From contig NZ_CP092827.1 of NCBI RefSeq assembly GCF_022533585.1, positions 4,992,001 to 5,056,000 on the forward strand: 64,000 nt of DNA. Direction: 5' to 3'. Source of the stretch: Pseudomonas sp. LS.1a. Lineage in GTDB: Bacteria > Pseudomonadota > Gammaproteobacteria > Pseudomonadales > Pseudomonadaceae. The notes under the pieces were generated by a model that saw nothing but the letters and a program-made list of their open reading frames with translations, was not told the DNA's origin and did not search any database. Each line of letters starts with the position of its first letter. Position 1 is the stretch's first letter. The position numbers were made by a program, and so were the translations under genes. This document shows positions 20,671 through 29,536 of the stretch, in pieces.

Positions 20671-20737
20671 ATGTCGAATCCCGCGACGAGGGGCTTGATG
20701 CCCCGAGTCGCTTTGTCCAGATGCACCGCCGCCCGCT

Positions 20738-22276
20738 TCATGATTGCCCCTCAGCCAGCAACCCCTCCGGCATGGCTGGCAACGGCCGGCTCAGCAACAC
20801 GCCGACCAGCACCGCAAACAGCAGCGCCGCCACACCCGCGACCTGCAACACGGCTTCGAAGCCTCCGATGAACGCCTGACGGGCCAAGGGGGCCACCGTT
20901 TCCCGCAACCTGGGCTCAAGCAATGCCAACGCCGCGTGCAAATCACCCGCAGCAACCCGCGTGGCCATCGCGGCAACCTGGCCCGATTGCCCGGGCGCCA
21001 CGGCAGCCATGGATTCATGCAGCAACTGCCCACTACGTGCAGCCAACACACCACCCAGCCCCCCGATGGCCAGCACGATCGCCCCGAACCGCGTGGTTGT
21101 ACTCAACCCCGAAGCCATGCCCGTGCGCTCACGCGGCACGCAAGCCATGATGTTCTTCTGCGTATCGCCATTCAGCAGCCCGGCACCAGCGCCCAGCACC
21201 AGGCTGGCCAGGGCGAATGCGCTATAGCCGCCATGGCCCGCAGCCCAGGCGCACAGCAGGTTACCCGCCCCCACCAGCACCAGCCCAAGCGCGAACACCT
21301 GCGCCGGGCTCAAGTGCGCAGCCAGGCGCATGCCCAGACGTGGCGTCAGCAGCATGGCCACGGCAAACGGCAGCATGCCCGCCCCTGCAGCCAGGGCCGA
21401 CAACTGCAGGCCGTTCTGCAAGTAAAGCGGCAGCAGGGTCATCATCACCTGGGCGCAGGCGGCGTAGGCGAACATGCCCAGCAAGGCGCCAACGAAGCGC
21501 CCGCTACGCATCAGCCGCAGGTCTATCATCGGCCGTTCCTGGCTGCGCTCGACCATGACGAACAGGCCGAACAGGAAGGCACTGATCACCAGTCGACCGA
21601 GGGTTTGCGCGCTGCCCCAGCCCACCTGGTTGGCATCGATCATCGCCCAGATCAGGTAACCCAGGCTGCCGGCGAAGGTCAGGCTGCCCCACGGGTCGAG
21701 CCGGGCCGCAGCGCTGTCGCGGGACTCCTCGACACTGCGCAGCACCATTACCGCAAGCAGCGCCACCAACGGCAAGTTGATGTAGAAGATCCAGCGCCAG
21801 CCCAGGGTACTGGCGATCACCCCGCCCAGCAGCGGCGCAAAGGTGATGGTGGCGCCCATGCAGGCGCCCCAGAAGGCCCAGGCGCGCATGCGCTCCTGGG
21901 GCTGGTGGAAGCGGTTGCCGATCGCAGCCAGGGCCGAGGTCAGCAACAACGCCGCACCAACGCCCTTGGCTGCCCTGGCCAGGTCGAGGAACAGCAGGTT
22001 GGGCGCCGCGCCGCAGGCCAGTGAAGCAAGGCCGAACAGGGCCAGGCCGAGCAGCAGCATGCGGCGACGGCCAAAGCGGTCGGCCAGGCTGCCGGCGGGC
22101 AGCAGGCAGGCGGCGAAGGCCAGCAGGTAGGCGCTGACCACCCATTCGATATCGGCGAACGAGCCGGACAGGTCGCGGGCGATGCTGGGCAGGCTGACCG
22201 CGACGATGTTGGTGTCGAGGATGATCAGGGCGCAGACCAGGGAGGCGGTGAGCAGGGTGAAACGCGCAGAGGGCAT
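20738..22276 (-). CDS. MFS transporter, DHA2 (14-helix) drug-exporter type
   Basis: 512 residues from the ATG at 22276 (MPSARFTLLTASL), with GGAGTC upstream. The major facilitator signature is present: motif A GSLADRFGRRRM after helix 2, motif C-like GPxxGG region FAPLLGGVIASTLGWRW after helix 5. About 14 hydrophobic segments and a long loop between the last two (VAPGQSGQVAAMATRVAAGD) are typical of DHA2 exporters such as EmrB/QacA-like proteins. Substrate unknown. It is divergent from a LysR regulator that probably controls it. The start MDTNIV-like stretch LDTNIVAVSLPSIA is motif D1. Confidence 0.92.
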   Translation of the reverse strand: MPSARFTLLTASLVCALIILDTNIVAVSLPSIARDLSGSFADIEWVVSAYLLAFAACLLPAGSLADRFGRRRMLLLGLALFGLASLACGAAPNLLFLDLARAAKGVGAALLLTSALAAIGNRFHQPQERMRAWAFWGACMGATITFAPLLGGVIASTLGWRWIFYINLPLVALLAVMVLRSVEESRDSAAARLDPWGSLTFAGSLGYLIWAMIDANQVGWGSAQTLGRLVISAFLFGLFVMVERSQERPMIDLRLMRSGRFVGALLGMFAYAACAQVMMTLLPLYLQNGLQLSALAAGAGMLPFAVAMLLTPRLGMRLAAHLSPAQVFALGLVLVGAGNLLCAWAAGHGGYSAFALASLVLGAGAGLLNGDTQKNIMACVPRERTGMASGLSTTTRFGAIVLAIGGLGGVLAARSGQLLHESMAAVAPGQSGQVAAMATRVAAGDLHAALALLEPRLRETVAPLARQAFIGGFEAVLQVAGVAALLFAVLVGVLLSRPLPAMPEGLLAEGQS

Positions 22277-22334
22277 GGTGAGACTCCGGATGCAGGGCTG
22301 GTTGGATTTGGCGGTGTTGTTGGCTTGCAAGATC

Positions 22335-22380
22335 GCCGGGGGCTGCTTTGCAGCCCATCGCAGGCAAGCCAGCTCCTACA
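22335..22380. repeat. Pseudomonas intergenic repeat with hairpin
   Basis: Contains GGGCTGC-TTT-GCAGCCC and the flanking sequence GCAAGCCAGCTCCTACAG, a form common in P. putida intergenic repeats but different from the GCGGGTTTACCCGC type seen elsewhere here. It lies between the divergent MFS and LysR genes. Confidence 0.5.
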
Positions 22381-22522
22381 GAAACCGCACCGCCTTCGAG
22401 GATTGCGCAATACCTGTAGCAACCCCCAGGCAGCCTTTGCCGCCAAGCCACCAGCCTTGTAGTGTTGGCCTCAACATAACGCCGCCAGCCCCCAGGCTTG
22501 TTAGCCCCGGCGGCCCGCGTCA

Positions 22523-22537
22523 TTACCCTGTAGGTAA
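22523..22537. promoter_or_regulatory. Short inverted repeat at the LysR-gene start
   Basis: TTACC-CTGTA-GGTAA, a perfect 5-base inverted repeat five bases before the ATG at 22543. It could be an autoregulatory site; short enough to be chance. Confidence 0.3.
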
Positions 22538-22542
22538 CACCC

Positions 22543-23406
22543 ATGGAAATCCGCCATTTCCGCTACTTCCTCTGCGTCGCCCGCCACGGTCACTTCACCC
22601 GCGCCGCCGAGCAACTGGGCATCGCTCCGCCCACCCTCAGCCGGCAGATCCAGGACATGGAGCGCGAACTGGGCGTGCGCCTGTTCGAGCGCAACCAGCG
22701 CGAGGTCAACCTCACCGCCGCCGGCCAGGCGCTGTTGATCGAGGCCGAACATGCCGTACGCCAGTTCGACGCCGCGCAACTGGGCGCGCAACGGGCCGCC
22801 CGAGGCGAAAGCGGGCGCATCGAACTGGGCTATGTGGCCTCGGCCGCTTACTCGGGCATGCTCCAGCAGCAAGTCAGCCGCTACAGCGAAACCTGCCCCG
22901 GTGTGCGCTTGAACATTCGCGAACTGCCCATGACCGAACTGCCCGGCATGGTCCGCGATGGCCTGCTCGACCTTGCCTATGTGCGCTCGCCGATGGAGCT
23001 GCCCGGAGAGCTCGAAGCCATCGCCTTGCACCAGGAAGGTTTCGTCCTGGCCCTGCCCGCCAGCTCGCGGATCAATGAAGTTCCGCAGATCCCGGCTTCG
23101 CGCCTGGCCAATGAAACCTTCATCCTGCCCGAGCAGATCTCCGGGACGCTGGAGGTAGCAGCACAAGGTGGCTTCGTCCCGAGGCTCGGCCCACAGCCGG
23201 GTAGCCTGGTGGCGGTGATCACCCTGGTGTCACTCGGCCAAGGCATCGCAGTGGTGCCGGAATCGGTGGTACAGCGCATCAGCCTGCCGCAGGTGAACTA
23301 CCGGCGTATTGTCGACTGCCAGGCCAGCTCGTGGCTTAGCCTGATTCACCGGCGCTTCGAGAAAGCGCCAGCGACAATCAGCTACATCAAGATGATGAAA
23401 GGCTGA
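22543..23406 (+). CDS. LysR-family transcriptional regulator
   Basis: 287 residues. The N-terminal winged HTH of LysR type (MEIRHFRYFLCVARHGHFTR, then AAEQLGIAPPTLSRQIQDME) is followed by a linker helix and a periplasmic-binding-protein-like effector domain (GRIELGYVASAAYSGMLQQQ; LVAVITLVSLGQGIAVVPES). The family acts as tetramers activated by a small co-inducer, not predictable here. It is divergent from the DHA2 exporter, the arrangement expected for a regulator and its target. It ends at a strong terminator shared with gabP. Confidence 0.94.
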   Translation: MEIRHFRYFLCVARHGHFTRAAEQLGIAPPTLSRQIQDMERELGVRLFERNQREVNLTAAGQALLIEAEHAVRQFDAAQLGAQRAARGESGRIELGYVASAAYSGMLQQQVSRYSETCPGVRLNIRELPMTELPGMVRDGLLDLAYVRSPMELPGELEAIALHQEGFVLALPASSRINEVPQIPASRLANETFILPEQISGTLEVAAQGGFVPRLGPQPGSLVAVITLVSLGQGIAVVPESVVQRISLPQVNYRRIVDCQASSWLSLIHRRFEKAPATISYIKMMKG

Positions 23407-23411
23407 AAAAA

Positions 23412-23441
23412 CAAAGGGCACCCATCCACTGGTGCCCTTTG
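23412..23441. terminator. Bidirectional terminator between the LysR gene and gabP
   Basis: CAAAGGGCACC (23412-23422) and GGTGCCCTTTG (23431-23441), a perfect 11-base stem with an 8-base loop, preceded by AAAAAA on the left, which gives a U run for the minus strand. Confidence 0.82.
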
Positions 23442-23463
23442 CCCTACCGCCAGGTGAACTCAA

Positions 23464-24855
23464 TCACCCCATCGAACGCACCGCCACGGGTTGCGCATGG
23501 CCCCGCGTGGTCACGATCCCCAGGAAGGAAATCACGATCGCCAGGCCCAATGTCGAGCTCACTTCTGCACGGTGTTCAGGCGTGAACATCATGACCGCCA
23601 GTGCCCCGCCAATGAACAGGATCACCGCCCAGGTCAGGTACGGGAACAGCCACATGCGGAACTTCAGCTCGGTGTTCTCCCGCTCCAGGCGGTGGCGCAT
23701 GCGCAGCTGCGAAATGGCGATGACCATGTACACCAGCAAGGCAATGGCCCCGGAGCTGGCCAGCAGGAACTCGAACACGCCCTTCGGCGCGAAGTAGTTG
23801 AGGATGGCAATGGCCGCGCCGATCAGCGTGCTGCCGAATACCGCAGCGCGCGGTACACCGACCTTGGAGGTCTTGTTGAGCATGGCCGGTGCGTCACCGC
23901 GCTTGGCCAGCGAATACATCATCCGCGAGGCAATGTAGATCGACGAGTTCATGCAGCTGGTCACTGCCACCAGCACCACAAGGTCGACCATGAAGGCCGC
24001 GTTGGGAATGTTCATGATCTCCAGCGCACGCTGGTAGGAACCCACCACCGCCAGCTGAGGGTCGTTCCACGGCACCACCGAAATGATCACGAAGATCGAC
24101 AGGATGTAGAAGGTACTGATGCGCCAGATCACCGAGCGAGTGGCCTTGGCGATGTTGCGCGACGGGTCGCTGGATTCGGACGCGGCGATGGTCACCGCTT
24201 CGGTGCCGATGAAGCTGAACATCACGGTGATGAACGCACCGACCACGGCCGACCAGCCCTTCGGCGCGAAGCCGCCGTGCTCGGCCATCAAGCCGCTCAG
24301 GCCACTGACCTCACGGTTGGGCAGCCAGCCCATCAGCGCGGCGAAACCCAGGCCGATGAAACCGAGAATGGCCGTGACCTTGAGAATGGCGAACCAGAAT
24401 TCGAACTCACCGTACTTGGCCACGCTGAACAGGTTGGTACCGGCCAGCAGCAGCACCGAAGCCAGGGCGAATATCCAGCTGTCTACCTGCGGGAACCAGG
24501 CGTTCAGCACATGCCCGGCGGCCAACGCCTCGATCGGGATCACCAGTACCCAGAACCACCAGTACAGCCAGCCGATGGTGTAGCCAGCCCAGCGGCCGAT
24601 GGCCTGCTCGGCGTAGGTGGAAAACGATCCGGTGTCCGGGTGTGCCACGGCCATTTCGCCGAGCATGCGCATGACCAGTACCACCAGGGCCCCGGCCACG
24701 AAATAGGAAATTACTGTAGCTGGCCCGGCTGCCGCGATGGCGTGGCCAGAGCCGACGAAAAGTCCGGCGCCGATGATGCCGGCGATAGACAGCATCGTTA
24801 CATGACGTGGCTTGAAACCTTGGGCAAGGTTGCCATCAGATCCCACGGTGTTCAT
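23464..24855 (-). CDS. gabP: Amino-acid permease of the APC superfamily, GabP-like
   Basis: 463 residues with 12 predicted helices. The amino-acid permease signature is present: GFKPRHVTMLSIAGIIGAGL near the N-terminus (IGAGLFVGSG substrate site), and the GTEAVTIAASESSDPSRNIA loop after helix 6. The closest type I recognise is the 4-aminobutyrate permease GabP, but related permeases for Asn, Pro or aromatic amino acids share these motifs, so the substrate is provisional. The ATG at 24855 follows AAAAAGAGAAC, a weak site. No gab metabolic genes are adjacent. Confidence 0.85.
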   Translation of the reverse strand: MNTVGSDGNLAQGFKPRHVTMLSIAGIIGAGLFVGSGHAIAAAGPATVISYFVAGALVVLVMRMLGEMAVAHPDTGSFSTYAEQAIGRWAGYTIGWLYWWFWVLVIPIEALAAGHVLNAWFPQVDSWIFALASVLLLAGTNLFSVAKYGEFEFWFAILKVTAILGFIGLGFAALMGWLPNREVSGLSGLMAEHGGFAPKGWSAVVGAFITVMFSFIGTEAVTIAASESSDPSRNIAKATRSVIWRISTFYILSIFVIISVVPWNDPQLAVVGSYQRALEIMNIPNAAFMVDLVVLVAVTSCMNSSIYIASRMMYSLAKRGDAPAMLNKTSKVGVPRAAVFGSTLIGAAIAILNYFAPKGVFEFLLASSGAIALLVYMVIAISQLRMRHRLERENTELKFRMWLFPYLTWAVILFIGGALAVMMFTPEHRAEVSSTLGLAIVISFLGIVTTRGHAQPVAVRSMG

Positions 24856-25192
24856 TGATGTTGTTCTCTTTTTGCTGACACAAGGATGGGCGGGCAGGCG
24901 TAGGCGAAAATATCTCCTTTGAAATCAAAAAGTCGACACGTTACTCGCGCTCTGTTGTTGATATTTGGCACGCGTCACAGAGCAACGTGTCAGTGCAGGT
25001 CGGGCTTCATTTAAGCCTTGCAGGGCTGTGGGTAATTACACGAGAACGCCCCGAAACTGTTTGATCACGACAGGGCATTTCCATTGCCGCCAGCTGTCAC
25101 CGACGGCATGCCCGATCGCGTCACCGGGCCGTCTGGAGCTTTTGTTTTTCATTCGAGTGTATTGTGCCTGGGCCGCAAAGCAGCCCAGGCCG
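24856..25192. other. 337-base gap upstream of gabP
   Basis: Holds no gene I can support. It should contain the leftward promoter of gabP. A long inverted repeat is visible: CACGTT (24937-24942) with AACGTG (24984-24989), and inside it GCTCTG (24949-24954) with CAGAGC (24978-24983). This may be a regulator site or an RNA hairpin. Confidence 0.4.
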
Positions 25193-26203
25193 TTACCAGG
25201 TCAGGCAGATCTTGCCGAAATGCCGGTTGCTCTCCTGATAACGGAACGCCTCGACGATCTGCTCCAGCTCGAAATGCTTGTCCACCACCGGCCGCAGGCC
25301 GTTGGCATCGATCGCCCGCACCATCGCCTGCTGCTGGGCACGGCTGCCCACCAGCACACCTTGCAGGCGAATCTGCCGCACCAGCGCCTGCACCAGCGGC
25401 AACTGCCCGGCCACGCCGGTGAGGATGCCGATCAACGACACATGTCCACCAATGCGCGTGGCAATCATCGATTGCTCCAACGTCGCCGGGCCGCCCACTT
25501 CGATCACATGGTCGACGCCGCGGTTGCCGGTCAGCTCGCGCACTTTCTCACCCCAGGCCGGGGTGCTCTTGTAGTTGATCAGATGGTCGGCACCCAGGGC
25601 CTTCAGACGCTCCAGCTTGGCGTCGCTGGACGAGGTGGCGATCACCGTCGCACCGGCCAGCTTGGCAAACTGCAAGGCGAAGATCGACACACCGCCGGTG
25701 CCCTGCACCAGCACCGTATCGCCGGGCTTGAGGTGGTCGTCGCTCATCAGCGCACGCCAGGCCGTGAGACCGGCCGTGGTCAGCGTGGCAGCTTCAGCGT
25801 GGCTGAAGCCCTTGGGCGCCAGGGTGAACGCGGTGGCGCGAGCGGTGACCTGTTCACGGGCGTAACCATCGATACCGTCCCCGGGCACCCTGGCAAAGCC
25901 TTCGACATTGGCCTGGCCGTCGAGCCAGTCGGGGAAGAAGGTACTGACCACATTGTCGCCAACCTGGAACTCGGTGACGCCACTCCCCACCGCGACCACT
26001 TCGCCAGCGCCATCGGCCATGGGGATGCGCCGCTCGCTCGGGCCCCACATGCCGCTGACCACGGCGAAATCGTGATAATTGAGGGAGCTGGCGTGCAGGC
26101 GCACGGTGATCTCGCCGGCCTGGGGTGCAGGAGCCTCGCTGCTACCGACCTCGACCTTGTCGTAGCCGCCGCCGGGTTTTACGTAAATGGCCTTGCTGGT
26201 CAT
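25193..26203 (-). CDS. NAD(P)-dependent alcohol dehydrogenase / quinone-oxidoreductase family protein (MDR)
   Basis: 336 residues. Medium-chain reductase architecture: GroES-like N-terminal domain (ITVRLHASSLNYHDFAVVSG) and Rossmann domain with the nucleotide-binding VQGTGGVSIFALQFAKLAGA near 150-170. The catalytic-zinc ligands of classical alcohol dehydrogenases are not evident at the usual GHE site (here ADGAGEV), so a zinc-free NADPH:quinone or enone reductase-like activity is more likely. The ATG at 26203 follows GGAGACCC. Single gene, no clear pathway context. Confidence 0.88.
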   Translation of the reverse strand: MTSKAIYVKPGGGYDKVEVGSSEAPAPQAGEITVRLHASSLNYHDFAVVSGMWGPSERRIPMADGAGEVVAVGSGVTEFQVGDNVVSTFFPDWLDGQANVEGFARVPGDGIDGYAREQVTARATAFTLAPKGFSHAEAATLTTAGLTAWRALMSDDHLKPGDTVLVQGTGGVSIFALQFAKLAGATVIATSSSDAKLERLKALGADHLINYKSTPAWGEKVRELTGNRGVDHVIEVGGPATLEQSMIATRIGGHVSLIGILTGVAGQLPLVQALVRQIRLQGVLVGSRAQQQAMVRAIDANGLRPVVDKHFELEQIVEAFRYQESNRHFGKICLTW

Positions 26204-26255
26204 GGGTAGGGTCTCCGTTCAGGGAATAGATTGGGGTTCAGCATAGACAGGTCCG

Positions 26256-26347
26256 GCCTCTTCGCGGGTGAACCCGCTCCCACAGGTTGAGTGCCGGACT
26301 TGAGCTCGGCGCGGTCCCTGTAGGAGCGGGTTTACCCGCGAAGAGGC
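26256..26347. repeat. Paired REP palindromes between the HAD gene and the MDR gene
   Basis: GCCTCTTCGCGGGTGAACCC at 26256 onward and the inverted unit ending CGCGAAGAGGC at 26347. Confidence 0.88.
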
Positions 26348-26368
26348 CCGCACAGGCGACACAAAAAC

Positions 26369-26959
26369 TCAGCCCAGCATCACCTTCAGTGCCCGGCAAT
26401 CGGCCGCATGCCAATCCACCAGTTCCGGCCACGGATTGTCCGGCAGGTTCACCAGCACCGTGCGCGCCCCAGCAGCCCGCCCACAGTCCAGGTCAAACCG
26501 GTAATCCCCCACCATCACCAGCTCACCCGGTGCCACACCCCAGGCATTGGCAATCTTCAGCAGCCCATCCGGGCTAGGCTTGGGCGCCGCTTCGTCACGC
26601 CCGAGAATGTGCTCCACCGGGAAACAGTCCGCCAGGCCGATGGCCTCCAGCGTCACATGCGCCAACTCGCGGGCATTACGGGTCAGAATGCCCAGCCGAC
26701 AACCACGCTCGGCCAGTTCGCGCACCAGTTCCACCGCCCCGGTGGCCGCCGTGGAGGCAATTGCCAGGTCGCGCTCGTGCTCCAGCAGCCAGGCATGCTT
26801 GGCTGCCGCTTCGTCCGCCGGCAAGGCCGCCAGGTGGGTGAGGATGTCGTGCTCGGCCGGGATATCCAGCGCCACGCGGATGGCGGCAAAATCGTGCACG
26901 GCCACGGTCAGGGTGCCGTCCATGTCGAACACCCAGTTGCGCACCTCGCCCAGGCTCAT
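26369..26959 (-). CDS. HAD-superfamily hydrolase (phosphoglycolate-phosphatase-like)
   Basis: 196 residues from the ATG at 26959, which overlaps the TGA of the preceding tesB by four bases (ATGA), so the genes are translationally coupled. Haloacid dehalogenase motifs: motif I FDMDGTLT (nucleophile and acid/base Asp) near residues 10-17, motif II Thr in LGILTRNARE, motif III Lys in APKPSPDG, and motif IV MVGDYRFDLDCG with the metal Asp pair. A small helical cap follows motif I. The substrate cannot be told from sequence. Confidence 0.9.
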   Translation of the reverse strand: MSLGEVRNWVFDMDGTLTVAVHDFAAIRVALDIPAEHDILTHLAALPADEAAAKHAWLLEHERDLAIASTAATGAVELVRELAERGCRLGILTRNARELAHVTLEAIGLADCFPVEHILGRDEAAPKPSPDGLLKIANAWGVAPGELVMVGDYRFDLDCGRAAGARTVLVNLPDNPWPELVDWHAADCRALKVMLG

Positions 26960-27825
26960 GCCCAGTCCTTGCGGTGGCGAATCAGGCCTTCCTGGCACGA
27001 CGACGCCACCAGTTGCCCGGCCTGGTTGAAGATGTTGCCGCGGCAGAAGCCACGGGCATTACCCGCCCAGGGGCTGTCGGTGGCGTACAGCAGCCACTCG
27101 TCGGCACGCAGGTTGCCGTGGAACCACAGTGAGTGGTCGAGGCTGGCGATCTGCATGTCGCGCTGCCACACCGATTTGCCATGGGGCAGCAACGAGGTGG
27201 TCAGCAGGCCGAAGTCCGAGGCGTAGGCCAGCAGGTATTTGTGCAGGGCGGGGATATCGGGCAGGTTGCCGTCGGCGCGAAACCAGGCGTACTTCACCGG
27301 GTCGCCAGGCTTGGGGTTGAACGGGTCGCGCTCGGTGACCGGGCGGATCTCGATCGGCTTGGCGCACAGCACCTTGTCGCGAATGCGCTCGGGCAGCTGG
27401 TCGGCCATGGCCCGGGCCAGCTCGACTTCACTGGGCAGGTTCTCCGGGCCGACCACCTCAGGCATCGGCGCCTGGTGCTGGAAACCTTCCTCGTCGTACT
27501 GGAACGAGGCGCTGCAGGTAAAGATCGTCTGGCCTTTCTGAATCGCCGTCACCCGCCGGGTGCTGAAGCTGCCGCCATCGCGCACGCGGTCCACCGAATA
27601 CACCACCGGCAGGCTGGCATCGCCAGGGCGCAGGAAGTAGCCGTGCAACGAATGCACATGGCGTGCATCCTCGACCGTCTGGCTGGCCGCCGACAATGAT
27701 TGGCCCAATACCTGCCCGCCGTACAACTGGCGGAAGCCCAGGTCCTGGCTGCGTCCACGGAACAGGTTCTCCTCGATGGACTCGAGGCTCAACAGGTCGA
27801 CCAGGTCGTCCAACACATGACTCAT
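26956..27825 (-). CDS. tesB: Acyl-CoA thioesterase II TesB
   Basis: 289 residues, normal for the family. Hydrolyses medium- and long-chain acyl-CoA to fatty acid and CoA in the cytoplasm. Two hotdog domains in tandem: the first shows LFRGRSQDLGFRQLYGGQVL and SLHGYFLRPGD, the second LDHSLWFHGNLRADEWLLY with the catalytic Asp/His region, then NIFNQAGQLVASSCQEGLIR. The ATG at 27825 follows GGGGGTTCTCC-type sequence on the opposite strand. First gene of a two-gene unit with the HAD hydrolase. Confidence 0.95.
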   Translation of the reverse strand: MSHVLDDLVDLLSLESIEENLFRGRSQDLGFRQLYGGQVLGQSLSAASQTVEDARHVHSLHGYFLRPGDASLPVVYSVDRVRDGGSFSTRRVTAIQKGQTIFTCSASFQYDEEGFQHQAPMPEVVGPENLPSEVELARAMADQLPERIRDKVLCAKPIEIRPVTERDPFNPKPGDPVKYAWFRADGNLPDIPALHKYLLAYASDFGLLTTSLLPHGKSVWQRDMQIASLDHSLWFHGNLRADEWLLYATDSPWAGNARGFCRGNIFNQAGQLVASSCQEGLIRHRKDWA

Positions 27826-27839
27826 CGGGGGTTCTCCGT

Positions 27840-27899
27840 AGGAGCGAGTCTTGCTCGCGATGCGCCGCCCAAGCGGCGCTCGATCTCATAGGCGCTGAA
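27840..27899. repeat. Second-type intergenic repeat upstream of tesB
   Basis: GAGCGAGTCTTGCTCGCGA hairpin followed by GCCGCCCAAGCGGC and GCGGCGCTCGATCTCATAGG. The last 27 bases (27873-27899) match 48528-48554 with a single mismatch, so this is a dispersed repeat distinct from the main REP type. Confidence 0.7.
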
Positions 27900-27972
27900 C
27901 ATCTTGCGGCAAGCGCCCTCCATTAGGGAAATGATACAGGGTTTGTCATTCGCGCCGGGCATGGCCATGCAT

Positions 27973-28542
27973 TCAGGCGCGCAGGGTACGCTCCCAGTGT
28001 GCGCGGTCGATGCGGTACAGCACATGCGGGCGCAGCGGGTGGCCCACGGGCAGGCGGGGGTGTTCGAAACTACCGTTCAGGTCCTGCTGCATACCGATGG
28101 CCTGCATGACCTTCTGCGAGGGCAGGTTGCTCTCGCTAGTGAACGACACCACCTCTTCCAGGCGCAATTGGGCAAAAGCACAACGCAGGCAAGTCCACGC
28201 CGCCTCACTGGCAAAACCCAGGCCCCAGTGACGGCGTGCCAGGCGCCAGCCGATCTCCACCGCCGGCGTGAAATCGGCATCGAAGCCCACGTGCAGCAAC
28301 CCGGTCATGCCGATGAAGGCACCGCTGTCCTTGCGCTCCAGGGCCCACAGGCCAAAGCCGTATTCATTGAAATGCCCGCGCACGCGGCCGATCAGGGCAG
28401 CCGCCTCCAGGCGTGTCAGCGGCGCCGGGAAGTAGCGCATCACCTGCGGGTCGGCGCACATCGCAGCAAACTCGCGCAGGTCTTCGTCGTGCCATTGGCG
28501 CAACACCAGGCGTGCGCTTTCCAGTTGCAAGATTGGGGTCAT
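27973..28542 (-). CDS. GNAT-family N-acetyltransferase (RimJ/RimL-like)
   Basis: 189 residues. GNAT fold of the Acetyltransf_3 type: beta1 ESARLVLRQWHDEDLREFAA, the strand GLWALERKDSGAFIGMTGLL, and the acetyl-CoA loop RRHWGLGFASEAAWTCLRCA (pattern R/Q-x-x-G-x-G/A) near residues 103-122. The C-terminal segment NLPSQKVMQAIGM is also usual. Such enzymes acetylate ribosomal protein N-termini or small molecules; the target is not known. The ATG at 28542 has CGGAGCATGTCCC-type sequence upstream. It stands alone between tesB and a phosphatase gene. Confidence 0.88.
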   Translation of the reverse strand: MTPILQLESARLVLRQWHDEDLREFAAMCADPQVMRYFPAPLTRLEAAALIGRVRGHFNEYGFGLWALERKDSGAFIGMTGLLHVGFDADFTPAVEIGWRLARRHWGLGFASEAAWTCLRCAFAQLRLEEVVSFTSESNLPSQKVMQAIGMQQDLNGSFEHPRLPVGHPLRPHVLYRIDRAHWERTLRA

Positions 28543-28722
28543 GGGACATGCTCCGGTTTTACTGTCTTGCAGTTTACAGCGTAGGCGCGGGCGCTGGTTT
28601 CACCCAGCCGGCACGCCCGAATGCAATTTTCACATGTCCTTCACCGCCCCCCGACAGGCCGCTTGGCAGGATGCCTGCCATCCACCGCCGCGCCAGCTGC
28701 GGCCACGCCAACGGAGCAACGC

Positions 28723-29415
28723 ATGCTAATCAGCAACACCCAGGGGCACCCTGCCATCCAAGCCCGGCGCAAGCGACGCCTGACCCGCAAAGCCCTCGGT
28801 GCCGCCCTTGGCCTGTGCATGGTCGTGGCGGCGTTGAGCACCTGGCTGGCGACGAGGACGCACATCGTGGACCTTGGCAACGAACAGCAATTGAGTGACA
28901 GCGGCCTGCTGCAGGACTGGGCCGGCGGTGCAGTGATCGTGATGATCCGCCACGCCGAACGCTGCGACAGCGCCCCCGGCCCGTGCCTGGACGACCCCAC
29001 CGGCATCACCGTGGCCGGCAGCCAGGCCGCGACCCGCGTTGGCCAAGGGCTGCACGAGTTGGGCCTGAACAACACCGATATGCTCAGCAGCCCGAAACTG
29101 CGCACACGGCAAACCGCGCATTTCATCCTTGGCCAGGCGGTGGCCAGTGAGGAATGGCTGGAAAGCTGTGACGGCCAGTTCGCCAGCGAAGCGCTGGCGC
29201 ACAAGCGGCCGGGGCATAACCTGGTGCTGGTGACCCACAACGGTTGCATCGATCATTTTGCCCGCCAGCAGAACGTTGCGGGTGGCGAACGTGAGAGTGG
29301 CTATGCCAGTGCGCTGTTCGTTTCGGTGGATAGTAATGGCAAGGCGCGCATCCTCGGCCGCCTGAACGAGCCGGACTGGCAACGGGTGCTGGCCAGTACC
29401 ACGAAACAGCGCTGA
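28723..29415 (+). CDS. Membrane-anchored histidine phosphatase (Ais/PmrG-like)
   Basis: 230 residues from the ATG at 28723, with ACGGAGC upstream. A basic N-terminus and one hydrophobic helix (LGAALGLCMVVAALSTWLAT, about 27-46) anchor or export the protein. The histidine-phosphatase fold has the catalytic VMIRHAERCD near residues 75-83 and the second His in VLVTHNGCIDH. Three other cysteines may form disulphides in the periplasm. Members such as Ais/PmrG remove phosphate from lipopolysaccharide heptose; that role is inferred from the build only. It is followed 120 bases on by the deacetylase gene. Confidence 0.85.
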   Translation: MLISNTQGHPAIQARRKRRLTRKALGAALGLCMVVAALSTWLATRTHIVDLGNEQQLSDSGLLQDWAGGAVIVMIRHAERCDSAPGPCLDDPTGITVAGSQAATRVGQGLHELGLNNTDMLSSPKLRTRQTAHFILGQAVASEEWLESCDGQFASEALAHKRPGHNLVLVTHNGCIDHFARQQNVAGGERESGYASALFVSVDSNGKARILGRLNEPDWQRVLASTTKQR

Positions 29416-29536
29416 CCCCGCTCCTGCCTGCCAGGGCAACTGCCTTGCACTACCTGTTCTGGCTTGCCGGTGATTGGGCAGCAAAGCTGCCCCGGCCATG
29501 GCAAGATCAGCACTGGCCCTGATTGCGACCCCACCC

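Noticed and set aside
15561-20700. Prophage or island with attL in ssrA and attR downstream
   Set aside because: No second copy of the ssrA 3' end and no integrase were seen up to 20.7 kb. The block is variable but not shown to be a mobile element.
25193-26203. Classical zinc alcohol dehydrogenase
   Set aside because: The MDR fold is clear but the catalytic-zinc ligands are not at their usual places, so the narrower name was not used.
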